The translations under genes were made by a program, and so were the position numbers. From contig NZ_AULZ01000001.1 in the NCBI RefSeq assembly GCF_000422545.1, forward strand, positions 372,001 to 436,000: a DNA stretch of 64,000 nt, given 5' to 3'. The stretch is from Desulfocurvibacter africanus subsp. africanus DSM 2603. Lineage in GTDB: Bacteria > Desulfobacterota > Desulfovibrionia > Desulfovibrionales > Desulfovibrionaceae. The notes below the pieces were generated by a model, which was not told the origin of the DNA, made no database searches, and saw only the letters and a list, made by a program, of their open reading frames with translations. Numbering within the stretch: the first letter of the stretch is position 1; the number at the start of each line of letters is the position of its first letter. Of the stretch, positions 52,573 to 61,585 are shown piece by piece.

Positions 52573-54078
52573 CTAGGTGGTGCGCGCTCCGGAGAGGCTT
52601 TCGGCCCTCTCCGGCATGGGTTCGCTGAACGCCTGACCCTCCAGGGCGGCCCTGCGCAGCTCCAAAGCCACCAGGTTCCTGATGAGCACGAGGAACAGCA
52701 CCAGCATGTAGGACTGGTGCCGGTACGAAAAAACCGGGCCGGTCAGGAGCATGGGCAGCCAGACCCCGAACACCGCGGCGAGGCCGGCCACCAGCGGCCG
52801 CGCTGGACTGTCCGGCATGTCACGCCAGTAGCGACCGAGCCGGCGCATCGTATCGAAACCCAGCCAGAGAATGAACAGCAGTCCGGGCAGGCCCAGCTTC
52901 ATCCAGATATATAGGAAACCGTTATGCACGACCTCCGTGGGCTGGTTCTCCTCAAGCCAGCCTCCCACCAATTCGCTCGGCACCGGAGAATGCTTTGAAC
53001 CTATGCCCAGCCCTCGCACCGGCTGCTCCAGAAGGTCCTGCAACGTGTACCAAGCCTCCAGCTTGTGGTGCAGGTTGGAGTGCTGGCGCGTGTCGAAGAA
53101 GGTGGTGAAGCGCGCGCCGATACGCGCCAGCTCCCCGGACAAACCTCGTTCGCCATAAACCGCGCCCATGATGGCCAAGGGCACTGCCAGGGCCAGGCCC
53201 AGCAAGGCGTAGCGCACGAAACGCGCTCGCGCGATGCGGTCCGACCAGCGCCAGAGCAGCAGCCCGCCCAGGACCAGGCCGAGCCAGTGCGCGCGGCGGA
53301 AGGCGAACAATAGCGCGCCCAGCAAGGGCAGCGCGCCCAGCACAAGGAAGGCGTGCTGGCGTCCGCGCATTCTGCCGGTGGCCAGCAGTGCGGCCGCCAG
53401 GAACAACATGACCGAAAAGGCCATTAGTTCAGCCGAGTCGCGGCTGACGATGGTGTAGCTCTCGTAGATGAAGCCGCGTCCAGCAGCGAAGTAGGCCAAC
53501 AGCAGGGCCGCTTTGACCGCACAGGCAGCGAAGAAAATGGCCAGGAATCGCCCGATGTGCTGGTAGGAGTCCAGGATGTTGGCGCAGATGAAGAAGCACA
53601 GCAGCGGGTAGATCCAGCGTGTGGAGTCCGTCTGCAGGTCTTCCAGGGGCCAGCCGCCGGCTTGGCCCGTCAGCCAGCCAAGAGCGATAATCCCGGCGAA
53701 AGCCACGATCCCCCAGGTCGAGACCAGGGATTTGCGCCGTTCCAGCAGAACCCTGCGAAAAAAGGTCAGCAGGGCCAGAAACAACAGGAAGCTGACCGTG
53801 GCCGGCGGAAATCCCGGCGGGTCCGGGTCGAGGATGGTCAGTGTCCTGCCGGGAATGCCATCGACCGTATCGGTGATGAACACGATCATGGCGAAAAAGA
53901 TGCCCAGGCCGTACTCCGGCCTGAACATGGCCACGGCCGCCGCGGCTATGCCGATGGCCCCGCCCAGTGCGGCCTTGAGCGGCAGGAAGGCCAAGCCCGC
54001 CGCCGTCATCAGGCCGAGAAAGGAGATTGCCGCCAAGCCCAGCCCCTGGCGCGCGGCCGTCGCCTCGCGTGTAGTCAT
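52573..54078 (-). CDS. O-antigen ligase/polymerase-like membrane protein (WaaL-type)
   Basis: The 501-residue protein has about 11 helices and a large periplasmic loop typical of the Wzy/WaaL superfamily. RRAHWLGLVLGGLLLW is the conserved R-x-x-W/G region before the loop. The loop contains WYTLQDLLEQPVRGLGIGSK and NQPTEVVHNGFLYIWMKLGL with the conserved H (E..HNxFL). It polymerises or ligates the glycan at the outer face of the inner membrane. AAGGGAGGATTGCGGTC precedes the ATG. Confidence 0.85.
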   Translation of the reverse strand: MTTREATAARQGLGLAAISFLGLMTAAGLAFLPLKAALGGAIGIAAAAVAMFRPEYGLGIFFAMIVFITDTVDGIPGRTLTILDPDPPGFPPATVSFLLFLALLTFFRRVLLERRKSLVSTWGIVAFAGIIALGWLTGQAGGWPLEDLQTDSTRWIYPLLCFFICANILDSYQHIGRFLAIFFAACAVKAALLLAYFAAGRGFIYESYTIVSRDSAELMAFSVMLFLAAALLATGRMRGRQHAFLVLGALPLLGALLFAFRRAHWLGLVLGGLLLWRWSDRIARARFVRYALLGLALAVPLAIMGAVYGERGLSGELARIGARFTTFFDTRQHSNLHHKLEAWYTLQDLLEQPVRGLGIGSKHSPVPSELVGGWLEENQPTEVVHNGFLYIWMKLGLPGLLFILWLGFDTMRRLGRYWRDMPDSPARPLVAGLAAVFGVWLPMLLTGPVFSYRHQSYMLVLFLVLIRNLVALELRRAALEGQAFSEPMPERAESLSGARTT

Positions 54079-54123
54079 GACCGCAATCCTCCCTTGTGCG
54101 AGCCGCTGTTCAAAGCAGTGAAC

Positions 54124-55353
54124 CTATTCACGGACATTCTGCGTGGCATGCATGACTCCTCGCGCGACCAGCAGGTCGCGATAGATGGCCACGAGCTTTT
54201 CCTGCTCGCTGGCCCAAGCGTGCCGCAGCGCCACTACCCGTCCCAGCCCAAGGATGGACTGGCGCTCGGCCGGGTCGTCCATGGCCCGGCGGATGGTTTG
54301 CGTCAGGCTGCTGACGTTGCCAGGCTCGAAGAAGAACAGCGTGCCGTCGTTGAAGTAGTCCCGCACGCCGCGCGTGTCTGGAGCTACCGCGGGCACGCCC
54401 TTGGATAAGTATTCGAGAATGCGCGTGGGCAGGTTCAACTCCGTGAACCTGTAGCGCTTGTTGGGAATCACGCCGAGATCCGCCTCGGGAATGACCCGCG
54501 CGATCTCCTCCAGGGCCACGCGGCCGCGATAGTCGACGCTTTCCTCCAGGCCCAGCTCGTCGCGCCTGCGCAGGAACTCCTGCACGAAATCACCCTCGCC
54601 GTAGACCACCAGCTCCACGGCCCGGCCTTCGGCGCGTAGCGCGGCCACGGCTTGCAGCAACGAATCCAGTCCGTGCCGTTCCACGATGGTGCCGTGGTAC
54701 ATGAGCCTGAAAGGCCCTTCTCCCACGGGCCGCATCCGCGGTTCGGGCCAATCCCCGAACACGCTCTCGTCAGGCGAATTCAGGACCACGCCCATGCGTT
54801 CGACCGGGCAGCCGCGCGAGACGAACAGCACCCGGAAGGCCTCGTTGGCCGTTATGCAATGGTCGGCGTAGTTCATGGCCCAGCGCTCGATGCCGAGCAG
54901 ACCGCGTATGGCCGGATGGTTTTCCGCCAAGCCGTATTTGCTCATGTAGACCTCGGGCATGGGATCGTGCAGGTCCAGGACGACCTTGGCGCCCATGAGC
55001 TTCGGCACGGCTGCGGCGGCCACGATGAAGTCTGGCATGTTGTGCGCGTGCACCACGTCCCAACGCCTGGACGGCGCGTGGCGGGCCAGGTGCGCCGCGG
55101 CCAGGCCGATGAAGCTCGCGTATTGATAGATGTAGCGCAGCTTGCCGGTGCGCTTGCGGCGCACGGGCAGTCGGTGCACGTTAACGCCTTTGACCACCTC
55201 GCGGGCGGGTTCCCCTGGCTCGCGCAGGCAGACGATATCCACCTCCATGCCCCGGCGTTCCAGGGCCTCGGCGTCCCGGCGCACGCGCGGGTCGTCTGGG
55301 TAATTGGAGAACACGACCATGCAGACCTTGCCCTGCAGCAGGCCGGCGGTCAT
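54124..55353 (-). CDS. Glycosyltransferase family 4 protein
   Basis: The ATG at 55353 overlaps the upstream stop (ATGA) and gives 409 residues. It has VCMVVFSNYPDDPRVRRDAE, WDVVHAHNMPDFIVAAAAVP, VVLDLHDPMPEVYMSKYG and RLMYHGTIVERHGLDSLLQA. The donor domain ends NLPTRILEYLSKGVPAVAPD (ExxxxG.P). This fits the GT4 subgroup common in exopolysaccharide loci. It is cytosolic and peripheral. Confidence 0.9.
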   Translation of the reverse strand: MTAGLLQGKVCMVVFSNYPDDPRVRRDAEALERRGMEVDIVCLREPGEPAREVVKGVNVHRLPVRRKRTGKLRYIYQYASFIGLAAAHLARHAPSRRWDVVHAHNMPDFIVAAAAVPKLMGAKVVLDLHDPMPEVYMSKYGLAENHPAIRGLLGIERWAMNYADHCITANEAFRVLFVSRGCPVERMGVVLNSPDESVFGDWPEPRMRPVGEGPFRLMYHGTIVERHGLDSLLQAVAALRAEGRAVELVVYGEGDFVQEFLRRRDELGLEESVDYRGRVALEEIARVIPEADLGVIPNKRYRFTELNLPTRILEYLSKGVPAVAPDTRGVRDYFNDGTLFFFEPGNVSSLTQTIRRAMDDPAERQSILGLGRVVALRHAWASEQEKLVAIYRDLLVARGVMHATQNVRE

Positions 55354-56270
55354 CTCTGCACCCCCATGCCGCGCCAAAAGAGCGCGCGCAGCCGCGTAAG
55401 CTGTTCGCGGCGGTGGTATGCGGCCACATTCTCGGGGATGCGCTCCTCGGGGTTGCCCGCGCAGTAGCCAGCCAGCCTGGTCAGGCTGCCCACGACGTAA
55501 GGCTTCTCGGCCAGTCGATAGAGGATCTTGACCGCCTCGTAGGCCGGATGGGTGCGCAGGGCGCTGTCGGCTTGGCCCTGGCGGAAGCGCGCCGCGAGGA
55601 TGCCCTTGTTGCCGCCCGTGCGCTTGTGGTGGTGCACGACGAGATCCGGGAATGCCCTCACCTGCCAGCCTTTCATGCGCGCCACGATCTCGGCCAGGGC
55701 GTCCTCGCTGCCGCACTTGAGCGGCATGAGCCCGCCGATTTCCTCGAAGCACTCGCGGCGGAAGAACTGCACGGCGCCGCACACGCTCCAGGGCTTGGAC
55801 AGCACCCGGTAACGCCGCTTGCCGTCATGGTCGTAGCGCCGCACGCCGCCGGCCAGCCCCAACTTCGGCTCCCGCAGCATGCGCCGCATGACCGTCTCGT
55901 AGTAGGTCTGGCCCAGGGTGATGTCCGCGTCCAGGTTGCCGATGAACTCGTAGTCCACGCCCGCCAACTCCCGCACTCCCGCGCTGAAGGCCCGCACCTT
56001 GGAGCCGAAGTTGTATGTCGCGTCGGACGATCGCGAGACAAGGCGCAGGAACGGCAGCCGCTTGGCCATATCGCGCACCACTCCCGCCGTATTATCCGTG
56101 CTCCCGTCGTCCACCACGACCCAACGTTCGGGCAGCCGCGTCTGGCGCGCCACGGCCGCGATGGTCCGGCCGATGGTGCTTTCTTCGTTACGGGCCGGCG
56201 TGACCAGCGCGTAGCGCATTGGCGTTTCCATATCCGTCTCGTTATCCATGAGCATTGCCAAAGCCAGCAT
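55350..56270 (-). CDS. Glycosyltransferase family 2 protein
   Basis: The ATG at 56270, with GGGAAGGAGAC upstream, gives 306 residues. A later ATG at 56219 would give MRYALVTPARNEE. The GT-A motifs are YALVTPARNEESTIGRTIAA, VVVDDGSTDNTAGVVRDMA and FIGNLDADITLGQTYYETVM (DxD). The acceptor end has CFEEIGGLMPLKCGSEDALA. This is a typical exopolysaccharide family 2 enzyme. It precedes the family 4 gene with a four-base overlap. Confidence 0.9.
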   Translation of the reverse strand: MLALAMLMDNETDMETPMRYALVTPARNEESTIGRTIAAVARQTRLPERWVVVDDGSTDNTAGVVRDMAKRLPFLRLVSRSSDATYNFGSKVRAFSAGVRELAGVDYEFIGNLDADITLGQTYYETVMRRMLREPKLGLAGGVRRYDHDGKRRYRVLSKPWSVCGAVQFFRRECFEEIGGLMPLKCGSEDALAEIVARMKGWQVRAFPDLVVHHHKRTGGNKGILAARFRQGQADSALRTHPAYEAVKILYRLAEKPYVVGSLTRLAGYCAGNPEERIPENVAAYHRREQLTRLRALFWRGMGVQR

Positions 56271-56413
56271 GTCTCCTTCCCTCCTCCATGTGCGGTGCTC
56301 GACGCGCCGCTTGCGTTGCGCGCTTGCGGCCGGGCGCAAGCGCCGGGCGGCGCACAAAGGCAAATGAGGCGCGTCAGGCCGATCCCGGCAGGCCACGCGC
56401 GAACTTCGCGGCC
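56271..56413. other. Spacer within the polysaccharide locus
   Basis: This GC-rich 143-base gap contains several short inverted repeats (around 56300-56355) and no gene. It is the longest gap in the locus and could hold a processing site. Confidence 0.35.
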
Positions 56414-57670
56414 TCAGGCATTTCCGGCCGACCCCTTGGCCCGCTGATCCTTGCCGAGTCCGTCCAGCAACTGCCGGACAATGGCCAGGGGCGTGCGCAG
56501 GATGATCATCAGGTCGAACCACAGGGAGAAATTGTTGGCGTAGAAGATGTCCAGGCGGGCCATCTCCTTGAAGGTCAGCCTGTTCTTGCCGCTGACCTGC
56601 CACAGGCCGGTCATCCCCGGCGTGCAGTCCAGCCTGCCCCGGCACCATCGATGGTATTTGGCCACTTCATAGCCGATGGGCGGCCTCGGCCCCACGAGAC
56701 TCATGTCGCCGCGCATCACATTCAGGAGTTGGGGTAGTTCGTCGATGCATAGCTTGCGCAGCAGCCTGCCGCCGCGGATGATGCGCGGGTCCCTGGCGTC
56801 CAGCTTGGTCATGGGCGCCTCGCCGTCGGTGATGACGCGCGTCATGTAGTCCTGGTGACGTGATTCGCCCAGATCCACGGCCATTGTCCGGAATTTGAGC
56901 ATGGTGAACGGCCTGCCCCCCCGGCCTATGCGCTCCTGGCGGAAGAACACCGATCCGGGAGATACGCTCCGTATCCATAGGCCCGCGAGGAGCATGAAGG
57001 GCGAGGCCACGAGCAACGCGAGGCCCGAGCCTGCGATATCCAACAGTCGTTTCCAGGCCGGATGCGGCTTGGCGAACAGGCCTTGGCAGGCGTCAATGCG
57101 CTTCGCGCCGATGCTTTCGGTCTCGCTTGCGGCCTCAGGGGCCTTGTCTTTTTGCCCGCTTTCCTGGCTTTTGGGACGGCCGGAACCTTCTCCGCCATCG
57201 CGGCCGGGGTAGGCGAACACGACATAGCGAAAGCGCTCCCGCTGACCATTGCCCAACACGGATTCGGCGAAGATGCGCGCCGAGGCCCCCGAAGCACCGT
57301 AGAGGATCACCCCGAGACGGCCGCCTTCGCACCAGCCGGCCTCGTCCGAAAGCCTGGCCCGGTCGACGACCACGCGGGCCAGCTTGCCCAGGCCGTTGAC
57401 CGAGTTATTGGAAGGCGAACCCGGCTCCTCGCCAAGCTTGACGTCGGACTCGCCTTCAGGCTCGCCGTCGAGCTCGCCCTCGGATTCAAAGGTCACCAGG
57501 GCGAAGGGATGGCCGCACCGCTCGGCCCGTTGCCGACTCTTGTCCAATGCCCGCTTGAAGTTCCGCAAGTCGAGAAGGCCGGGCACCATTGGGAGTGCGC
57601 CCGCCTTTCCGTGAGTGATTCGCCTGAACATGTCGGTAATTAGCACTATGAAGCCCTCGCCTCGTTGCAT
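56414..57670 (-). CDS. Polyprenyl-phosphate sugar-phosphotransferase (bacterial sugar transferase)
   Basis: The 418-residue protein has a divergent acidic N-terminal half, with GEPEGESDVKLGEEPG. Its C-terminal half is a bacterial sugar transferase (PF02397-type): WKRLLDIAGSGLALLVASPF (membrane re-entrant helix), FFRQERIGRGGRPFTMLKFR and TMAVD. LRKLCIDELPQLLNVMRGDM, then SLVGPRPP, and CTPGMTGLWQVSGKNRLTF follow. It starts glycan assembly by placing a sugar-1-phosphate on undecaprenyl phosphate. The N-terminal half lacks the usual four-helix block. The ATG at 57670 has no ribosome site; a GTG at 57646 has GAGGG upstream and is an alternative start. Confidence 0.88.
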   Translation of the reverse strand: MQRGEGFIVLITDMFRRITHGKAGALPMVPGLLDLRNFKRALDKSRQRAERCGHPFALVTFESEGELDGEPEGESDVKLGEEPGSPSNNSVNGLGKLARVVVDRARLSDEAGWCEGGRLGVILYGASGASARIFAESVLGNGQRERFRYVVFAYPGRDGGEGSGRPKSQESGQKDKAPEAASETESIGAKRIDACQGLFAKPHPAWKRLLDIAGSGLALLVASPFMLLAGLWIRSVSPGSVFFRQERIGRGGRPFTMLKFRTMAVDLGESRHQDYMTRVITDGEAPMTKLDARDPRIIRGGRLLRKLCIDELPQLLNVMRGDMSLVGPRPPIGYEVAKYHRWCRGRLDCTPGMTGLWQVSGKNRLTFKEMARLDIFYANNFSLWFDLMIILRTPLAIVRQLLDGLGKDQRAKGSAGNA

Positions 57671-57691
57671 GCGTTGCCGCCAAATGCGTGC

Positions 57692-58444
57692 TCAAATCCG
57701 TTCATAAATGAACTGCGGGATGGGATAATCCCGCTTGTTGAGCAGCACGCCGAGGATGTTCCCGCCCGTGGCGCGGATGCGGTTGGCCACGGTGTCCGCC
57801 ACCTGCCAGCGGGTTCTGCCTGCCTCCACCACAAGCACCACTCCGTCGCTCAGGCCGGACAGGGACAAGCCGGCTGGGCTTTCCGCCGCCGCAGGCGAAT
57901 CCACCAGCACAAGGTCGAAGGTGGAGCGCACGGAATCGAAGAAGTCCTTGGCCTTACCCTGGTTGTGCATGAGCTGGTGGGGACGCCCACGGCCCTTGAC
58001 CTTGGTTACGTAGAGCGAGGTGTCCGCGATGCGGAAGAAGGACGCCGGAGCCAGCTCGCCCTTGCCATCTCCCGAGCCGTTGCCGTCCTCGGAATCCACG
58101 CTTTTCTCGGGCCGTATGTCGAAATGGTCGGCCTGCGCCGAGCGCTCATGGTTCGAATCCAGCAGGAGCACCTTGCGCCCCAGCACCAACGTGGTCACTT
58201 TGGCGAATTCCCGGCACAACTCCGTTGATCCCTCGCCAGGCAAGGCGCTGACGAACTGCACTACATGGCCGCCCTTGCCGGGCAGGAGCGTGGTGATGTT
58301 CTGGTGCAGGCCGAGCAGCGTCTCCTTGAGCGACTCGCTCAACCTGCCGAGTTTGAGGTTCTGCCGGCCAGGGCCGGTCAGGGCAGGCCTGCCCTCTTGC
58401 GCTATCTTTTCCGACCGCTCCAGGGCTTCATAGATTCTGGTCAT
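57692..58444 (-). CDS. CpsD/BY-kinase-like protein lacking the Walker A lysine
   Basis: The 250-residue protein aligns with the cytoplasmic domain of bacterial tyrosine kinases. It has the N-terminal MTRIYEALERSEKIA signature, VVQFVSALPGEGSTELCREF where PGEGKST is expected (residues 66-76), KVLLLDSNHE (Walker A') and FDLVLVDSPA (Walker B). The invariant Lys of Walker A is missing, and there is no Tyr-rich C-terminal cluster (it ends PQFIYERI). It probably regulates export through protein contacts rather than as a kinase. GAGAGG precedes the ATG. Confidence 0.85.
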   Translation of the reverse strand: MTRIYEALERSEKIAQEGRPALTGPGRQNLKLGRLSESLKETLLGLHQNITTLLPGKGGHVVQFVSALPGEGSTELCREFAKVTTLVLGRKVLLLDSNHERSAQADHFDIRPEKSVDSEDGNGSGDGKGELAPASFFRIADTSLYVTKVKGRGRPHQLMHNQGKAKDFFDSVRSTFDLVLVDSPAAAESPAGLSLSGLSDGVVLVVEAGRTRWQVADTVANRIRATGGNILGVLLNKRDYPIPQFIYERI

Positions 58445-58467
58445 GGCGTCCTCTCAGCTTCCAAGGT

Positions 58468-59958
58468 TCAATTGCCGCCCAGGGGCGGGATGATCAGGAC
58501 TTGCCCCACGGCGATGTAATCCGGGTCCACGATGGACGGGTTTGCCGCCAGTATGGCGGTCAGCTCCCGCTGTCCGCAGAAGCCGTAAGCCTCGATGCAC
58601 AGCTTGGTCAGGTAGTCTCCCGGCTGAGCCGTGACCCGCGCGGCGTCTGACCAGGCAAGGTTCGCCCAGGCAAGGCCCGTCTGTGTCGCCAAGCCTTGGG
58701 CCGGGGATGCCGGAGCCGGCTCCTCACGCGTCGAGGGCTCCTCCGGCATCCCTGCCCGTGGGCTGAAGGCCGCCGGCCGCTCTGCCACGGCCGGCTCCCG
58801 CGACTCGGTGCGACCGGCCCCCGGGGCCGGCTGGGGCGACGGTTTAGGAGCTTCAACCGTCGTCGCCATGGGGACCGAAGCCTGCGGGGCATCTCCCTGG
58901 CCTCCAGGCCGGGTCGGAGCTGTCCGCATCTCCTGCCCGGCTTGAGGTGCTGGCCTGGACGCTTGCCCGGGAGGCGAGGCCTGCCATGCCGTTCCCTCCC
59001 CTTGAGGCGGCATGGCCTGGGTCGCTGCGGGTATGATTGCGCTCAGGCGTTGGTGCAGCACCTCGCGATACGTATAGGTAGGCAGGAGCAGGGCGCCGGT
59101 GAGACACAAGGCCGCCAGCACCGGCTTCCAGAACGGCTCCCTCGTCCTGGCCTCGCCGTGGTGGTCGCGGATGACCTGGTCCACGATGTTCTTTGTCACC
59201 GGCTTGCACTGCAGCCCGTAACTCGCGATAAGCGCATTATCGGCGATGATGTTGATGGTGCGCGGGATGCCTTTGGCATAGCGCACGATCTTGCTCTCGG
59301 CGCCCCGGGTGAAGATCGTCTCGGGCCGCGAGGAGGCGTGGGACAAGCGGTGGCGGATGTACTCCCGGCTCTCCTGCTCGGTGAGCGGAAAAACGGTCGT
59401 GCGCACCACCACGCGCTGCTTGAGCTGCCGAAGCTCGGGCCGGTCCAGCTTGTCCCTCAACTCGGGCTGGCCGATGAGCACGACCTGGATGAGCTTGCGT
59501 TTGGTCGTCTCCAGGTTGGAGAGCATGCGCAGGTTCTCCAGGGTGTCCAGGGGCACGTTCTGGGCCTCGTCGATGAGCAGCACCACGTTGCGGCCCGTGT
59601 TGTACTCGTTGATGAGCTCCCGGTAGAGCTGCTGGAGCATGGAGTGCACGCTGTCGCCCTCGGGCTTGAGCCCCCACTCCTGAAAGATGGTCTCCAGCAG
59701 CTCCTTGAAGGTCACCTTGGAGTTGAACACATAGATGGGCCGAATCTCGTCGCGGTCGGCCAGCTCCAGGTAGGAGCGCACTATGGTGGTCTTGCCCAGG
59801 CCGACCTCGCCCAGAATGCACACGAAGCCCTTGCGATTCTCGATGCCGTAGATGATGGACGCCAGAGCCTCCTTGTGGCTTGGGCTGAGGTAAAGGAACT
59901 TGGGATCGGGAGTGATGTGGAACGGCTCCCGATCGAAGCGGTAATAGTCTAGATACAT
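58468..59958 (-). CDS. ExeA-like AAA ATPase with membrane helix and LysM domain
   Basis: The 496-residue protein starts YRFDREPFHITPDPKFLYLS, the ExeA/GspA-type N-terminus. FVCILGEVGLGKTTIVRSYL (Walker A) and NVVLLIDEAQNVPLDTLENL (Walker B) follow, then QPELRDKLDRPELRQLKQRV. A membrane helix is at about 280-300 (VLAALCLTGALLLPTYTY). A Pro/Ala/Gln-rich linker precedes a C-terminal LysM-like domain (TAQPGDYLTKLCIEAYGF, and IVDPDYIAVGQVLIIPPL). Such proteins appear in exosortase-associated polysaccharide loci. It overlaps the Wzz-like gene by ten bases. Confidence 0.88.
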   Translation of the reverse strand: MYLDYYRFDREPFHITPDPKFLYLSPSHKEALASIIYGIENRKGFVCILGEVGLGKTTIVRSYLELADRDEIRPIYVFNSKVTFKELLETIFQEWGLKPEGDSVHSMLQQLYRELINEYNTGRNVVLLIDEAQNVPLDTLENLRMLSNLETTKRKLIQVVLIGQPELRDKLDRPELRQLKQRVVVRTTVFPLTEQESREYIRHRLSHASSRPETIFTRGAESKIVRYAKGIPRTINIIADNALIASYGLQCKPVTKNIVDQVIRDHHGEARTREPFWKPVLAALCLTGALLLPTYTYREVLHQRLSAIIPAATQAMPPQGEGTAWQASPPGQASRPAPQAGQEMRTAPTRPGGQGDAPQASVPMATTVEAPKPSPQPAPGAGRTESREPAVAERPAAFSPRAGMPEEPSTREEPAPASPAQGLATQTGLAWANLAWSDAARVTAQPGDYLTKLCIEAYGFCGQRELTAILAANPSIVDPDYIAVGQVLIIPPLGGN

Positions 59959-61562
59959 TGGACGAAGTCCCTTTTGGAAACCGAGGCCAGCACGGGCAGG
60001 CCGATCCGGTTGCGCACATGGTCGGGTGTGTGCAGACTCTGGTCGAAGTATTCCAGCAGGAAGGCCAGGGCGATGCCGCCCAGGATGCCCAGGAACATGC
60101 CCAGCACGAGGTTGACCAGCGTCCTCGGCCCCAGGGGCAGCATGGGCAGAGTGGCCGGCTCGATGACGCTCACGTTGGACACGAGGCTCTTGTCCATGGC
60201 GTTGGAGATGGCCGACCGGCGCATGGTGTCGTAGAAGTTGGCGTAGTCCTGTTTGAGCAGCTCCACTTCGCGCTCCATGCTGTCCACTTCGCGCTCCTTG
60301 CTGACCAGGAAGCTCAGACGGTCCTGCAGCCCGGCCTGCTGCCCCTCGAGGGCGGTCTTGCGCGCCCGCGCTGCCGACAACTCGGCCTCCTCGGTGCGCA
60401 TGGCCAGTTGCAGCGCCTGCACATTGGGGTCGATACCCGTGGTGATCTCTCCGCCCACCTTCTGCTCGTCTGCCAGGGCTTCCCGGGCAACGCGGATTTG
60501 CTCGCGCACCTGCACGAGGGGCCGGTAGCTGTCGGCGTAGCGCGAGGAGAGATCGATCTCCCGCAGGCGCAGTTCCAGGAGCTGCTGTTTGATGCCCTCG
60601 GCCGCGGTATTGGCGCGCCCTTCCACCCGGTTGAGCACGATGGTCTCGGAGCGGCCCTGCAGGGCCCTGCGCTGGGCATCGATGCGGGCCTGTGAGGCTT
60701 CGATGCTCGCATTGGTATCATCGATACGGCCTTGCAGGCCTTCGAGGCTCTCGATGAGCAGTTGGGTCTGACTTTGGATGGCGGCCAGCTTGAAACGCGT
60801 CTTGAAGGCTTCCAGCTCCTGCTGCTTGGCCTTCAGCCGAGCCCCGATGTCCGCGAGCTGGCTTTCGAAAAAGGCGGGCTGGGCCTGGGAGCTGTACACG
60901 TCCACGTGCTGGCGCTGGTATTGGTCCACCAGCGTGCTCAGGATCTTGTTGGCCGTGTCCGGATCACTGGATTTATAGCCCAACCAGATCACATTGGAGA
61001 GATCCTCGGGCGAAACCTGCAGGTTCTCCATGAGCGTGACGACCGCTTCCTCGCGCAGCTCGGCCTGCGCATCCGCCCCCCCCGGCCCGTCCCCGGACCA
61101 GTTCAGGCTACCGGCCAAACCAGCCAGGCCGGTGACTGCCGCGTGAAAGCCCCGGCGCACGCCGAAGAGCCCTTCATCGCGTATGGGGGCGTTCAGCACG
61201 AACTCGGGACCGAGAACGTCCACGGTTTTCTCGGCCAGGGTCTTGCTGGTCAGCAGTTGGACCTCGGAATTGATCTCGTTGCGCATGTCGCGGGTCACGG
61301 CCATGGTCGGACCGACCACGGCCGGGTCCACGGCCACGCTTTCGCGGCCCACCTTGACCAGCAGCTTGGTGTCCGAGCGATAGGTCTTGGGCATGAAGTA
61401 AGTGAACAGCCCAACGGCGAAGGTCACGCTAAGGAAGAAAGCCAGCGCGGCCTTTCTGCGCCGGAAGAGCACCGCCAGCATCTCGCGCAGGGAGCTGCCG
61501 GGCCGGGATTCGGGCTCCAGGATCAGGGCCGAACCGAGCTGAAGTGGTTGTCTAGTCTGCAT
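59949..61562 (-). CDS. Wzz-family polysaccharide chain-length determinant protein
   Basis: The 537-residue protein has membrane helices near residues 38-58 (AALAFFLSVTFAVGLFTYF) and 480-505 (VNLVLGMFLGILGGIALAFL). The periplasmic part is long coiled coil (ARLKAKQQELEAFKTRFKLA). RSDTKLLVKVGRESVAVDP and SDPDTANKILSTLVDQYQRQ fit the Wzz/GumC group. There is no fused kinase; a separate CpsD-like gene follows. It controls chain length and export together with the Wza-like lipoprotein. GGAGAAACAAC precedes the ATG. Confidence 0.92.
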   Translation of the reverse strand: MQTRQPLQLGSALILEPESRPGSSLREMLAVLFRRRKAALAFFLSVTFAVGLFTYFMPKTYRSDTKLLVKVGRESVAVDPAVVGPTMAVTRDMRNEINSEVQLLTSKTLAEKTVDVLGPEFVLNAPIRDEGLFGVRRGFHAAVTGLAGLAGSLNWSGDGPGGADAQAELREEAVVTLMENLQVSPEDLSNVIWLGYKSSDPDTANKILSTLVDQYQRQHVDVYSSQAQPAFFESQLADIGARLKAKQQELEAFKTRFKLAAIQSQTQLLIESLEGLQGRIDDTNASIEASQARIDAQRRALQGRSETIVLNRVEGRANTAAEGIKQQLLELRLREIDLSSRYADSYRPLVQVREQIRVAREALADEQKVGGEITTGIDPNVQALQLAMRTEEAELSAARARKTALEGQQAGLQDRLSFLVSKEREVDSMEREVELLKQDYANFYDTMRRSAISNAMDKSLVSNVSVIEPATLPMLPLGPRTLVNLVLGMFLGILGGIALAFLLEYFDQSLHTPDHVRNRIGLPVLASVSKRDFVQCI

Positions 61563-61585
61563 GTTGTTTCTCCATTATCCGTGGC

